Assembly: GCA_963556195.1 (NCBI GenBank)
Contig: OY744531.1
Location: 53,079,700 to 53,143,699 of the forward strand
Length of the DNA stretch: 64,000 nucleotides
Reading direction: 5' to 3'
From: Sepiola atlantica
Lineage: Eukaryota > Mollusca > Cephalopoda > Sepiida > Sepiolidae
The translations under genes and the position numbers were made by a program. Below, piece by piece: positions 34,309-45,182 of the stretch; positions within the stretch are counted from its first letter, which is position 1; each line of letters opens with the position of its first letter. Under the pieces are notes generated by a model. The model was given only the letters and a program-made list of their open reading frames with translations, was not told the origin of the DNA and did no database searches.

Positions 34309-36330
34309 GACTCTTTTGTACAATAGAGGCGACGCGTTAAACTGTCGATTCTCTTGTACAATAGGGGCGCCGGCGTAAACTGTTGACTCTTTTGTACAAT
34401 AGGTGTGCGGCCTTAAATTGTCGAGTTTTTTGTAAAAAAAAAAGAGCGCCAATGTAAACTGTCGACTTTTTTTTACAATAGAGGCGTCCCATAAAGTGGC
34501 GACTCTTTTGTATAATAAATGCTCAGCCGTAAGCTGTTGACTCTTTTGTACAATAGCGGCGCCGCTCTAAACGGTCGACTCGTTTGTACAATAGAGGCGC
34601 CAACGTAAACTGTTCACTCTTTTGTCTAATAGGGGTGCCGACGTAAATTATAGATTCTTTTGTATAATGGGTTTGCCGCCATAATCTTTCAACTCTTTTA
34701 TACAATATAGGTAAAGGCGGAAACTGTCAACTCTTTTGTACAATAGGTCCGCAACCGTAAACTGTCGACTATTTTGTATTATAAAGGCGCCGTTGTAAAC
34801 TGGCAATTCTTTTGTACAATAAGGGCGTCGCCGTAAACTGTCGACTCTTTTGTATAATAGGGGTGCCGACCTAAATATGTTTACTCTTTAGTATAATAGG
34901 GTCACCGCCGTAAACTGTCGACTCTTTTGTACAATAGAGGCACCGACCTAAATATGTTTACTCTTATGTACAATATAGGCGCCGCCGTAAACTGATGACG
35001 CTTTAGTACAATAGGTTGGGGCGCCGTACACTATCGACTCGTTTGTACAATAGGGGCGCCGTTGTACATTATCGAGTCTTTTGTACAATAGAGGTGTTGC
35101 CGTAAACTGTGACTATATTGTACAATAGGGATGTCGCAATAAACTGTCTACTTTTTGTACAATGACGGCGCCGCCGTAATCTGTCGATTTTTTTGTACAA
35201 TTTGGAGTGTCGCCGTAAACTGTCGACCTTTTTGTACAATGTATGTGCCGCCGTAAAGTTGCGATACTTTTGTACAATAGACGTGTTGCCATATGGTGTC
35301 GACTCTTAAGTTCAATGAAGGCGACGCTATAAACTGTCAACTTATTTGTATAATAGGAGAGCCGACGTAAAGTGTAGACTCTTTTGTACAATAGATGCGT
35401 CCATATAAACTGTCAGCTCTTTTGTAAAAATAGAGGCGTCGCCGTAAACTGTCGAATCTTTTGTACAAAAAAGGCGCCACAGTAAACGGTCGACTCTATA
35501 GTACAATATAGGTAAGGCCGTAAACTGTAGACTCTTTTGTAAAATCGAAGCGCCGTCGTAAACTGTGGACTATTTTGTAAAATAAGGGGGCCACTGTAAA
35601 CTGTCGACTCTTTTGTACAATAGAGGCACCGCCATAAACTGTCTTCTTTTTTGTACAATGGGGTCGCCGCAGTAAACTGTCGACTTCTTTATACAATAGT
35701 GGCGCCACTGTAGACTGTAGACTATTTTGTACAATGAGGGGGCGCTGAAAGCTGTCTACTGTTTGTACAATAGAAGCATTGCATAAAACTTTCGACTCTT
35801 TTGTACAATAGAGGCACCGCCGTAAACTGCTTACTTTAATTGAAAAATAGACGCGCCGCTATAAACTGTCGAATATTTTGTACAATAGTGGCGCTGCCGT
35901 AGACTGTCGAATATTTTGTACAATAAAGGTGCAGTTGCAAACTGTAGGGGCGCTGCCATAAATTTTCCACTTTTTTGTACAATCGAGGCGCCGCGGTAAT
36001 CTGTTGACGCTTTTGTACAATAGAGGCGCCGCCACACACTGTCATATTTTTGTATAATGTGAACGCCGCCGTAAACTGTCGACTTTTTAATACAATAGTA
36101 GCGCCACTGTAGACTGTCGACTTTTTGTACAATAAAAGTGCCGCTATAAACTGTCGATACTTTTGTACAATAGACGCGCCGCTGTAGACTGTAGACTATT
36201 TTGTACAATAGGTGTGCCGCCGTGAACAGTGTACTCTTTTGTACAATAAAAGCGTCGCCGAAAACTGTTGATTGTTTTGTACACATGATGCGAGGATTTA
36301 CACTTCCGACTCTTTTGTATAACAGAGGCG
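34309..36330. repeat. 38-bp minisatellite, about 50 copies
   Basis: The unit is close to GACTCTTTTGTACAATAG, AGGCGCCGCC, GTAAACTGTC. The first four starts are at 34309, 34347, 34385 and 34423, exactly 38 bp apart; later units drift by a few bases. Each unit tends to hold two palindromes, GTCGAC and GGCGCC. Because 38 is not a multiple of three, three units make a 38-residue super-repeat on the minus strand (TKESTVYGGA.., IVQKSRQFTAAP, LLYKRVDSLRRR). This keeps frames of up to 180 codons open. No start context or flanking exon supports translation. Confidence 0.95.
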
Positions 36331-36701
36331 AGGTCCTAAACTTTCGTTTTCGTAATATAATGCTTCCAGGCATTAACTCCTACTTTTTCATTAAAATATA
36401 ACTCCATTTAATCGGTCTATTTATTTTGTGTAGTATATTTTCATCTGCTATGATACTTTTCTCTCAGACATTACCCATACATTTTGGGGAAAGGCGTGTT
36501 TTAATATACCTTCGTTCCTTACTATAACGTTCTCCAAAGATGTCCTTCTCTTTTTTATTGAAGAATAGTGTACTAATTATTAGGTTGTTATCATATGATG
36601 CTCTCAGGCCTTAACTCCTTCATTTTAAGGTTAGGAGAGGTTTCTTTCTACGGCGACCAGGAAGTACAGAGCCACAGGCAACGCCGGGTACTCCGGCTAG
36701 T

Positions 36702-37028
36702 TGATAATAAATGTAAGATTAACACTTAACTGCAGCTTCATGGCATTACTTATCATCAGAAGTATACCTGAACTAAATCTGCAGTGCTGCAAAACTGCAG
36801 TTACATTTTAATCTAAATACATTTTATTGTAATTTATTATTGATCATGACCTCCGTGCCGTCTTGCGAGACAATAGATAACCCTAGTTATGGTAGCTGCG
36901 CATATAATTGTGTAGCAAGGGTTGCGCAATCCGCAATCACACCTCTCCTGAATCAGCACTGCTTGATTTCAGTGGCAATAAGAAGTCCAGAACGACTAGA
37001 AAATATGCCGAGATGAAGAGAGAACGCA
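36702..37028. other. Unassigned
   Basis: No continuation of the LINE on the far side of the Helitron was recognised here. Confidence 0.4.
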
Positions 37029-37125
37029 TACAACACCTAGTATTCCAAAATAGTCACCTATTTGGTACTGACTAAATTCAACGGTGATCGAACGGCTACC
37101 GGTGTATCAACGTGATTATTCTGTA
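37029..37125 (-). pseudogene. 5S rRNA-like sequence, copy 2
   Basis: The plus strand shows ACAACACCTAGTATTCC (5S 3' end), TTTGGTACTGAC, ACGGTGATCGAACGG, ACCGGTGTATCAACGTGAT and ATTCTGTA (5S 5' end), in the order of a complemented protostome 5S gene. About 10 bp is lost around the middle (TTGCTTAACTT is missing). Confidence 0.75.
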
Positions 37126-37215
37126 TATATTATTATTCATACTAGCAAATATATGCGACCAAATAGGGTATACATGACGATCGAACGTATACAGTGCCAC
37201 CCCCTAAATGAAGAG

Positions 37216-37545
37216 GTAATCTCTGTAAAGATGGTTTCATGACAACAGAATAGATACTACGTCGTAAATGATGAAGTAATGTAGGATAGTAATATGACAA
37301 TATAACATATATTACACTACCCCCCCTCCCCCCCAAAAAAAACATAGGAGGAGCTAAAGCCTGGGAGAATGGTATCATGACAACAGAGCATATTTCACAC
37401 GCCCCATTTTAAGAAAGTCCTCTCTGAGAGGACGGTGTCATGACCATAGAACAGATACTACACCACCCTTTCCCCACGAGAAAAAAGAAGGAGGTAATGT
37501 ATGGGAGAATGGCACCATGACCACCTAAAAGATATTACACTATCC
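37216..37545. repeat. Degenerate array, five copies, 65-80-bp spacing
   Basis: Blocks of the type GGGAGAATGGTATCATGACA followed by ACAGAACAGATACTACAC start near 37216, 37281, 37363, 37427 and 37503. A single related block occurs at 57895-57934. GAACAGATACTACAC is the complement of the U2 5' box seen elsewhere in the window. Confidence 0.7.
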
Positions 37546-38083
37546 AACATCTGAAATTGAATATTGAAAATTACACTCTCTCACACCTAAAATTGAACAT
37601 TGAAATATTACACAATAGTCTGAAATACAATAATAAACGGAATTCAGCATTAATCGAAGAAGTAGTAAAGTTTCGGTTCCAGAAAAACACATATTAAATC
37701 TCCTTTTGTAATTGAAAAAGTTGTTGTGATGGGATACCAGACTCCTCTCAGTCACTAAAGAAATGAACCAGTCTGTAAAATATATATATGACTACGAACA
37801 GTACTATGTTTATTCGACGGTATTCGACTTTATTCGACGGTATTCGACTGTATTCGAGTGTATTAGGTGTATCCTATTGGATTACCGGTAGTGTTATTGT
37901 TTTTTACAAGATATATACTTTGTAATAAACTATACTCTTTTAAAGACCTTACGCTCTAACTATTTTTGTTATGATAACTTCCTACTAAGTTATATCAAAA
38001 GTATAGTAAACTGAATTGAACGTAATAAGAAGTAATAGTATACTCTTAAGACAGATACTTAATCTCCATTCGTAATAGATATA
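37546..38083. other. Unassigned; 10-bp tandem repeat at 37811-37860
   Basis: TATTCGACGG-type units repeat five times. The remainder is unassigned. Confidence 0.6.
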
Positions 38084-38631
38084 CCGGGTGATTCATAAGT
38101 CACTTAGCTATTTATTTTTAAAATTCTAAAGTTAAAAAATACGGTAATACAAAACAGAAAGTTTATTCAACAAATTCATTTATGGGAGTTTAAAATTACA
38201 GCAGATTTTCAAAATTTTCACCTTCGTTCTGCATTCATAGCTCCATTCTTTTTTGCAAGGAATTTACGACTTTTTGTAGCATATTTGATTGATTAATTTT
38301 AACAAATTCGGCAGTGATTTTTGATTTGAGGTCGTCATTGCCTTTCAACAAGTGTGGGAGATTCATCAAATTTGGCCATATGAATAACAATAAAAAATCG
38401 CTCTTCAATTGTAAATGACATACTGCCTGAAAAAAAAGCACATATGATGATTTACACAAATTTAAATAAATAAAAATAAATATATATAGAAACAAATATA
38501 TAAAGGAACAAATTTAAAATCACAAATAGCAGTAATTAGAGAGTAAGATAACAATTATCAAAAGTTCATAGTATGTTTGTGCTTCATATGGCAATCATTT
38601 TAAATAGCTAAGTGACTTATGAATCACCCTG
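38084..38631 (-). mobile_element. Mariner-like non-autonomous element, 548 bp
   Basis: The inverted ends CCGGGTGATTCATAAGTCAC... (left) and CAGGGTGATTCATAAGTCAC... (right, complemented) match over 31 bases with one difference. TA flanks both ends, the target duplication of Tc1/mariner elements. The interior keeps a minus-strand fragment of transposase C-terminus. This suggests an internally deleted copy. Confidence 0.82.
38235..38370 (-). pseudogene. Mariner-like transposase C-terminal fragment
   Basis: Reads NDDLKSKITAEFVKINQSNM then LQKVVNSLQKRMEL and stops. The pattern LK.KI...F..I....LQ.V...L..R is that of mariner transposase C-termini after the catalytic DD34D/E core. The core itself is absent. 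Upstream residues to 38495 are not similar. Confidence 0.55.
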
Positions 38632-38770
38632 TATATTTATTATCTCTATATACATGTTTATTATTTTGTATATTATTTTGTATCTTATTTATTTATTTAT
38701 TTATATTAATGTGTTCGTTTCTTTCCACTTGTATGCGAAAAATATGGTGTTTATCTATTATCTGTAAAGT

Positions 38771-39211
38771 TTAGCCTTTCAGGCTGTAATTAAGCCAACT
38801 CGTAGTAAGAAAGCAATTGCAGTTTAACACCGCGTCGGAAAAGAAATCAGCGCTTGCGCATTGTTCGTTTTCCAAGGGGTTGGGGCAGAACATATGGATG
38901 GAAAGTTCCCAAAGACGTGGTGTACCTAAAAACAGAGAAGGCCTTAGGCCTTTTTTCGGCAGGTTGCTTATTACTTCCTCCATCTTTTGTATTGCCAATT
39001 CGTTTGCAGTTCCTGCAATTTTCGGTTCCTCCTTCGCCTCGTTTGAACTTACGCAACCACCATCTACGCTATCTGAATCCCCCAACCTCGGGATGAATCT
39101 TAATTTATCAGGTGGGACACAGTTTTCGCTCTCGTGGTATAACATTGCTAAAATTGCATAGATATCAGAAAAGCTAACATGTACATTTCCACAGTAAGGT
39201 AAACAAATGGC

Positions 39212-39217
<6 letters not shown>
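38771..39217 (-). other. 148-codon open frame of unknown nature
   Basis: An uninterrupted minus-strand frame starts MKAICLPYCGNVHVSF and includes DSDSVDGGCVSSNEAKEEPK and NLPKKGLRPSLFLGTPRLW. Composition is balanced and GC is above the surroundings, unlike most frames here. A plus-strand frame of 114 codons overlaps it. I recognise no domain, signal peptide or transmembrane segment. It could be a remnant of a gene or retroelement, or chance. Confidence 0.25.

Positions 39218-39270
<53 letters not shown>
39217..39270. repeat. (TA)n microsatellite
   Basis: About 27 TA units. Confidence 0.97.
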
Positions 39271-39273
<3 letters not shown>

Positions 39274-39441
39274 TTACGTATTTATTATTGTTTTACTTGC
39301 GATAGTAACACCGTTTTTTTTATTTTCCACTTCCTAAGGGGTAAAGAATATTGCACTGTCGCCCTTGACAGGACGTGTTTTTATTTTTAATATATATTTT
39401 TTTATAAAATAATCCGTGAACAGGTATTTTTGGCTATCAGC

Positions 39442-39531
39442 CGTCATCAACGTGGCTAACTTTGACAAGGATCGAACCCTCGATTAAATTGTCTGTAGTC
39501 TGACGCTTTACCACATACCAGAACGTCTTGC
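39442..39531 (-). mobile_element. tRNA-like SINE head
   Basis: The minus strand shows GTGGTAAAGCGTCAGACTAC (A-box region) and GAGGGTTCGATCCTTG (B box), the same type as the fragment at 21592. Confidence 0.6.
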
Positions 39532-39688
39532 CAGGAATATGTATGATTTTTATAGCCTAAATATTAAGTTTACGTATTTGTTATTGTTTTTACTGGGGAT
39601 AGTAACAGTGTTACTCGAAAGGAAAATAGGCAGGTGATGGAATGCTACTATAAAAGCAACTCTTCACAAAGAGGCTATTTGACAGAAA

Positions 39689-40915
39689 ATGTATGAGACC
39701 GTCTTAATGACTTTAAAGCAACAGAAGATATCATATAAAGCAAGGCACATATTTAAGAGAGGATTGCACAGCCTGGCTCAATATATACACCGAAACTGCA
39801 GATACCGCTTTCTACGAGACCACAGAACGCATTGTATACGAAGCAGCCGAGGTCGAACTTATCAAATAATTGTGAACTCCAATTTAAATGAATGAAAAAT
39901 AGAAGAAAGCGAATTCAGCCTCAAATATATATGAACAGATATTATTACAGATCTAAACAACATCACCAGAACGGTATTCACATGACTATGAAGAGAAACA
40001 AAACCCCATTTAAAGAATTGGCCAGCAACGTTCGAAAGGAACATAAGATTTGAAACTCAAATCAACAAACAAAAACAAGAAGTTAAATCTGCGAATAAGG
40101 CCCAGGAAAAATAACGATTGAAGACAAAGAAAGAAAACAGACTAAAGAAGAAACATGAAGAACTAAAATAAAATGTACTAGTATAGGTAGGAAGACTGAA
40201 GAGTACAAACAAAACAGACACTTTGAAAATAATGCAAGCTGGTGTTATCAAAACATAAAATGAAGAAAAATAACGGAGAAAGCGACAAGATTGCAACCGA
40301 AATTCCGAATGGTTGCAAAATATGAAAAGAGACTTTCAGGAAATCGAAGTAGGAACACGCACTAAAATTGATGAATGTATCATTCAAGACGACCTTAAGA
40401 AAATAGAAAGATAGAAAAAGCCAGACAAAGAAGGAATGCGTGCATTATCGTTTAAAATAATTCATGGACCTACATGAAAGACTAACACATAACTTCGTGT
40501 AGTACTGGAAACACAAAAGCATAAAATTCTCTGGGCATCGAGGTACAAATAGATAAACGCATCCAACGAAAGAGACCAAATATAATAACAGTAAACAAAA
40601 AAGGAAGAACTTGCTAAATCGTAGATTTTGTCGCAGAGTAAAGTTAAAGGAAACAGAAAAACAAAACAAATGCGTGGAACTTGCGAAATAGCGAAAACGA
40701 TTATGCAACATGAACAAAGTAAGTGTTTTATCAATAACTGAAGGAGGGTTGGAAAAATAGAGAAATTGGAATCAAAAGAGAGATTGACACCATACAAGGC
40801 ATAGCATTGATTGAAACGGCTGAAATCTTTAAAAATATCCGCGAATGTGAGAAAACTAGCCCAGATAACCAGGTTACTCCGACCAACCGCAATTAGGTTA
40901 AAATAGTAATAGAGC
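39689..40915 (+). pseudogene. TAA-associated LINE copy C, internally deleted
   Basis: After an unassigned 68-codon frame, the plus strand resembles the LINE pre-RT region (INKQKQEVKSANKAQEK, ENRLKKKHEELK, RLKRYKQNRHFENN across frameshifts). It then jumps past the RT core to C-terminal sequence: RPNIITVNKKGRTC (40568-40610; the PD-(D/E)XK-type nuclease start, with the usual Asp replaced by Asn), IVDFVAE, NAWNLR, then EIGIKREIDTIQGIALIETA. Frameshifts are numerous. The RT palm is deleted. Its own 3' end may be the piece at 41690, separated by ~770 bp of other sequence. Confidence 0.6.
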
Positions 40916-41451
40916 AAAATATGGAGAAATAATATTAAGTGAAGACAAGGGAACTGAAACTGCTAGAAATTAAACAATCTAGTTGTAGCATTACCACAGG
41001 ACATTATTCCATCCCAACACACTGCTGTCGTCGTTTAGACAGCAACTATATTCTTACTTGTCACGTAGGAAGTCGCAGTGATTAGCATCGCCGTCGCAAT
41101 GTGTAGAGTTCGTCTGCCTCTCTTTCTCTCTTTTTCTATTTCACTCGCTTCAATAATAACAGTAGTACTCTTGTACTGATGTTCATAATAAATGTGGTAG
41201 ACTATTAACACATTCGATTTAAGTGTTTATGATCTTCTTCGTTATATATTCTCTTTAATATGCCCTGTAAATGATGTTACTTTATTAATATTACAGTGCC
41301 CGTGGGGAAAAAAGTGCTCCGTAAACTATTTTCCTCGCTTCGCAGACCAAAACCTAAAGAGGAAATTTTACGAATTGTTTTTCTAAGTCTCACTCGAGGT
41401 ATCCTGTAACATCATTTCCTTAAACATGTTAGCTGAAGTTCACACTTTAGT
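40916..41451. other. Unassigned; possible solo LTR not proven
   Basis: TGTAGCATTACC at 40984 and a downstream pyrimidine run TCTCTTTCTCTCTTTTTC followed by ATTAACA near 41205 are LTR-like in style. I found no partner and no matching target duplication. Confidence 0.3.
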
Positions 41452-41520
41452 TTATATATATATATATATATATGTTTATATATATATATGTATATATATA
41501 TATATGTGTGTGTGTGTGTA
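41452..41520. repeat. (TA)n/(TG)n microsatellite
   Basis: TA runs split by TGTTTA and TGTA, ending in TGTGTGTGTGTG. Confidence 0.95.
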
Positions 41521-41689
41521 TCGATACAAAGGTTTGAAATAATCAGCGATATAGAAGATGCAACAGAAATAAAATAACAATATGGAAGGAATACCACGTG
41601 AACTGAAACGAAAAGAAATATTATAAACTGTGCCTCCATTTTCCAAATAAGTGGCATCAGCATCGCTTGATAGCAAACAACTTAGTCGT

Positions 41690-42005
41690 GAAGGGTAAAC
41701 GAGGATGGAAAGACCGAGGAGCTTGAACACTAAGTATCCCTCCACTGGAAGAGTGCGGAAGGTACTGGGACCTTAGAGAGGCTTATTGTCACCCATATCC
41801 TAGAGAAAACCAATAGTCGTTTCCAGCGAGAAATTAATGGTAAGCAGTTGTTGCGATTACGCAAAGTAATTTGCAATAGCTATCGAAAGAGTTAAAGATT
41901 TCTTGAAATCTGGGGAGACTTATTGTCATCCAGACTCCAACGATCACTACCGGTTATTATCAGTGAGCAATCACAGATGATGACCTGCGCGAGAAGTGTC
42001 AGTGG
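41690..42005 (+). mobile_element. LINE copy D: 3' UTR ending in a (TAA)n tract
   Basis: It aligns with 4735-5040: GAGGATGGAAAGACCGAGGAG, CCTCCACTGGAAGAGTGCG, TTCCAGCGAGAAATTAATGG, TTATCAGTGAGCAATC and GATGACCTG. It ends GTGGGTAAATAATAA in a pure TAA tract. Confidence 0.75.
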
Positions 42006-42006
42006 G

Positions 42007-42008
42007 TA

Positions 42009-42073
<65 letters not shown>
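42007..42073. repeat. (TAA)n tail
   Basis: About 22 TAA units directly after the LINE 3' UTR. Confidence 0.97.
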
Positions 42074-42074
<1 letters not shown>

Positions 42075-42179
42075 TCGGAGACGGTATGATAGCAAAGAAG
42101 ACGATACTGGTTCTGAAAACAGAACGTGAAAGAAAAGATGGGATACTATTGTCTTAATCATAAATATATATAAATATTA

Positions 42180-42243
42180 ATATATATATATATATATGTA
42201 CATATATACATATATATATATACATATATATATATATATGTAC

Positions 42244-42291
<48 letters not shown>

Positions 42292-42295
42292 GTAC

Positions 42296-42326
<31 letters not shown>

Positions 42327-42327
42327 C

Positions 42328-42380
<53 letters not shown>
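42180..42380. repeat. TA tract with regularly spaced TGTACA and ATACAT
   Basis: The palindrome TATGTACATA recurs at about 42195, 42237, 42289 and 42321 within TA repeats. The whole block is nearly self-complementary. Frames are open on both strands for that reason only. Confidence 0.9.
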
Positions 42381-42381
<1 letters not shown>

Positions 42382-42840
42382 TAAATGACCTGTAATCCGA
42401 CTAACGTAACAACAACAATAGTTTGATCCCGCGTTGTTACCAGGCAACAGTCTCGTCTGCATAATATGTTGTCAAGAAAAATGCTATTCCAATCCACAAG
42501 TGAAAACGTTGCTAAGTTACGTATCATAATTTCTTTTATTCATAAGCTCTGGATCCATTATCTTTACAAATCAGGAAAAATTATTTATGAAAATAAGGAT
42601 TTAATCTGTTTTATTTGTAATTTGTTTAAAGATTTATTGTTTTTTTTCTTTTGTTTTGTGTGTTTAGATGTGTTTTCGCATATTTATAAGGGGCTTTGTC
42701 TGTAGGCCGATCTGTCACGCTATTGATTGAAATGGTATTCTCATCGCTGAATGCTCAGATTGAATGGACGCATCTTATCATATCGGTTCTTGTTTGCGTC
42801 AATCTCTTTTTGGTTTAAAAGCACACACCATTTTGTATAC
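42381..42840. other. Unassigned
   Basis: The 79-codon frame at 42466-42705 has no recognised domain. Confidence 0.4.
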
Positions 42841-43345
42841 ATCTCATTATGACATTTATATCATACAGAGTTTGTTGTTTTCCTTTATGCCACATTAAAA
42901 TGGACGTCCCATGAAGGATAGTAGCCCGTTGTATATTGGGATCACATCCATAAGTAACTATTAATAAACCCAAATTATTGTGGATCGTAATATGTAACTC
43001 ATATATTAAGCAATAATTGTTTTACAGCATCTAGACTGCCTTGTCATCCGTATATTTGAGGCAGTTCTTGGGTCTTAAAGTGGTTCGTTTGTGAGGCCCC
43101 ATTTTGTGGGGTTTGGGGGAAGAGTAGCTACCCTTTAGTTTCCAGAACTCGAGGTTTAGTCTGACCCGGATTGGTAGTTCCTCTCATATCACATTTATAT
43201 TATGCACAGTTTACGGTTGACCTTTCTCGGCATTAAGATGAACATTGGCGTTTCAAGCAGGATTATAATCTGTTAGATATTAGAGTCACACCCATATCTA
43301 CCTACTAATAAACCAAATTAATTGCAAAATTTAGCTCAGATATTG
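42841..43345. repeat. ~340-bp direct duplication, diverged
   Basis: ATTATGACATTTATATCATAC...AGAGTTTG...ATTAATAAACCCAAATTATTG (42846-42984) recurs as ATATCACATTTATATTATGC...ACTAATAAACCAAATTAATTG (43186-43322). Confidence 0.65.
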
Positions 43346-43634
43346 GGAAATACATTTTAATGGTGCATAGACTAGTTCGTATTCTTTATAGACGGGATAT
43401 TATTGGGTATGACTATATGTAAATCCGGTGGTAAAGCAACTTTTTAGGGGAGTGGATTTACATTTTAATAACAATTGCTTCCAAATGTACCAAAATGTAC
43501 TCTATAGGATTAGTTATAAACTGTCAACCTACGCGTAATGCATGCTTCGTGCATCTGCAGTGAACACCATCTGAGTGTTTTTCTACATGTGTCCACTGAC
43601 TCGACATAACATATAACTTCATTCTTTTTCCTTT
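43346..43634. other. Unassigned
   Basis: No gene or repeat recognised. Confidence 0.4.
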
Positions 43635-43712
43635 CCGAGAGAGTATTTGGTGACCGAGGGGCTGCAAAGTCAAAGGTGACTTGTGATTGGGTTCGAATCC
43701 TTTGACTCGCAG
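43635..43712 (+). mobile_element. tRNA-like SINE fragment
   Basis: TGGTGACCGAGGGG as A box and GGTTCGAATCC (43690-43700) as a perfect B box. The region between is too short and unpaired for a working tRNA. Confidence 0.5.
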
Positions 43713-43801
43713 TAATATCATTTCCTACACCGGTGATTGCGTAAGCATGAAACACTAGTGTGTGTAGGTAAACATAATTAATATTTATTTTTTAGATGTT
43801 A

Positions 43802-43802
<1 letters not shown>

Positions 43803-43864
<62 letters not shown>

Positions 43865-44012
43865 AATATATATAATTACACATATTACCGTACATAATTA
43901 CGAATGCAACCACAAGTAAACACACAATATTTATACATTTATCCCAATACGTATATATACGCATGTACACATATAACTCCATATAAATATATAAAAATGT
44001 TATCACATATAC

Positions 44013-44101
<89 letters not shown>

Positions 44102-44150
44102 TAGAGAGAAGGAGAGAGAGAAAGAGAGAGTAGATTGTGACGAACAAAAT
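43803..44150. repeat. Paired (TA)n tracts with a (GA)n run
   Basis: TA runs at 43803-43861 and 44010-44070 flank ~150 bp of AT-rich sequence. A GAGAGATAGAGAGAA run follows at 44091-44130. Confidence 0.95.
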
Positions 44151-44434
44151 TAGCACATTATTTATAGTAGTTCCAAGAATGCTAAATCAACAAATATTTT
44201 GCGTACGATCGTTTCTAATACGATTTAGAACATTTTATTTCACATTTATGAGAATTACAAAAAGCCACTTTTTCATAGCCTTTCACACAATCACAAATAG
44301 AAGTTAAAAAAAACATGATCAAATTGTTCTACTTAAAAACTAAAATGAAAAAAATTTCTAATTATTATAGAATAAAAAAACTATCTAATAATTATAGAAA
44401 AACATGTATTTAAATGTTAAAATATTACATTTAA

Positions 44435-44918
<484 letters not shown>

Positions 44919-45182
44919 ATAGTATGTTAAATAAAATTAAATACAGTTTAAAATTAAAATGAATTATTAAAATAATTTGAAATGAAGATAAAGAACATCA
45001 ATAATTGTTAAAATATAAACTAGATTAGAGAATCCAACCAAGTGAACCAAGGAATAAAATAACAATACTAGTCATAATCTACAAGCATCGTAATAATAAT
45101 ATTCATTATTAATTATAATCAGGGCAATAATTAAATATGAAACCTATACATTATTATAAACAATATTAAATTGTATTATATA

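Larger units (their letters stand above)
32471..36701 (+). mobile_element. Helitron-like element, 4,231 bp, filled with tandem arrays
   Basis: The left end TCTATTATATAAAGTAGAG follows an A. The right end CTAGT (36697-36701) is followed by T. This gives the A|TC...CTRRT|T signature of Helitrons. A 5-bp-stem hairpin GCCGG GTACT CCGGC (36683-36697) abuts the 3' end. No Rep/helicase frame exists, so it is non-autonomous. Inside, left to right: (TATG)n, a 183-bp tandem repeat, a U2-headed repeat, a pyrimidine-rich 38-bp array, a ~115-bp repeat, and a 2-kb array of a different 38-bp unit, then ~340 bp of unique sequence. Only the terminal signals support the class; a second, independent copy would prove the ends. 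Confidence 0.72.

Noticed and set aside
34309..36373. A CRISPR-like array
   Set aside because: Units are contiguous and homologous along their full 38 bp with no unique spacers, and the context is a eukaryotic mobile element.
35831..36373. 180-codon frame as a repeat protein gene
   Set aside because: It is explained by the 38-bp period reading three frames in turn; no start context, exon or other gene signal supports it.
40984..41211. Solo LTR
   Set aside because: TG...CA-type ends and a pyrimidine run are present, but there is no second copy in the window and the flanks do not match.
43690..43700. Functional tRNA genes at B-box sites (also 4322, 15996, 16128, 21640, 39469)
   Set aside because: None folds into a full cloverleaf by eye with acceptor-stem pairing; A-box spacing and sequence are degraded. 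They fit SINE heads better.
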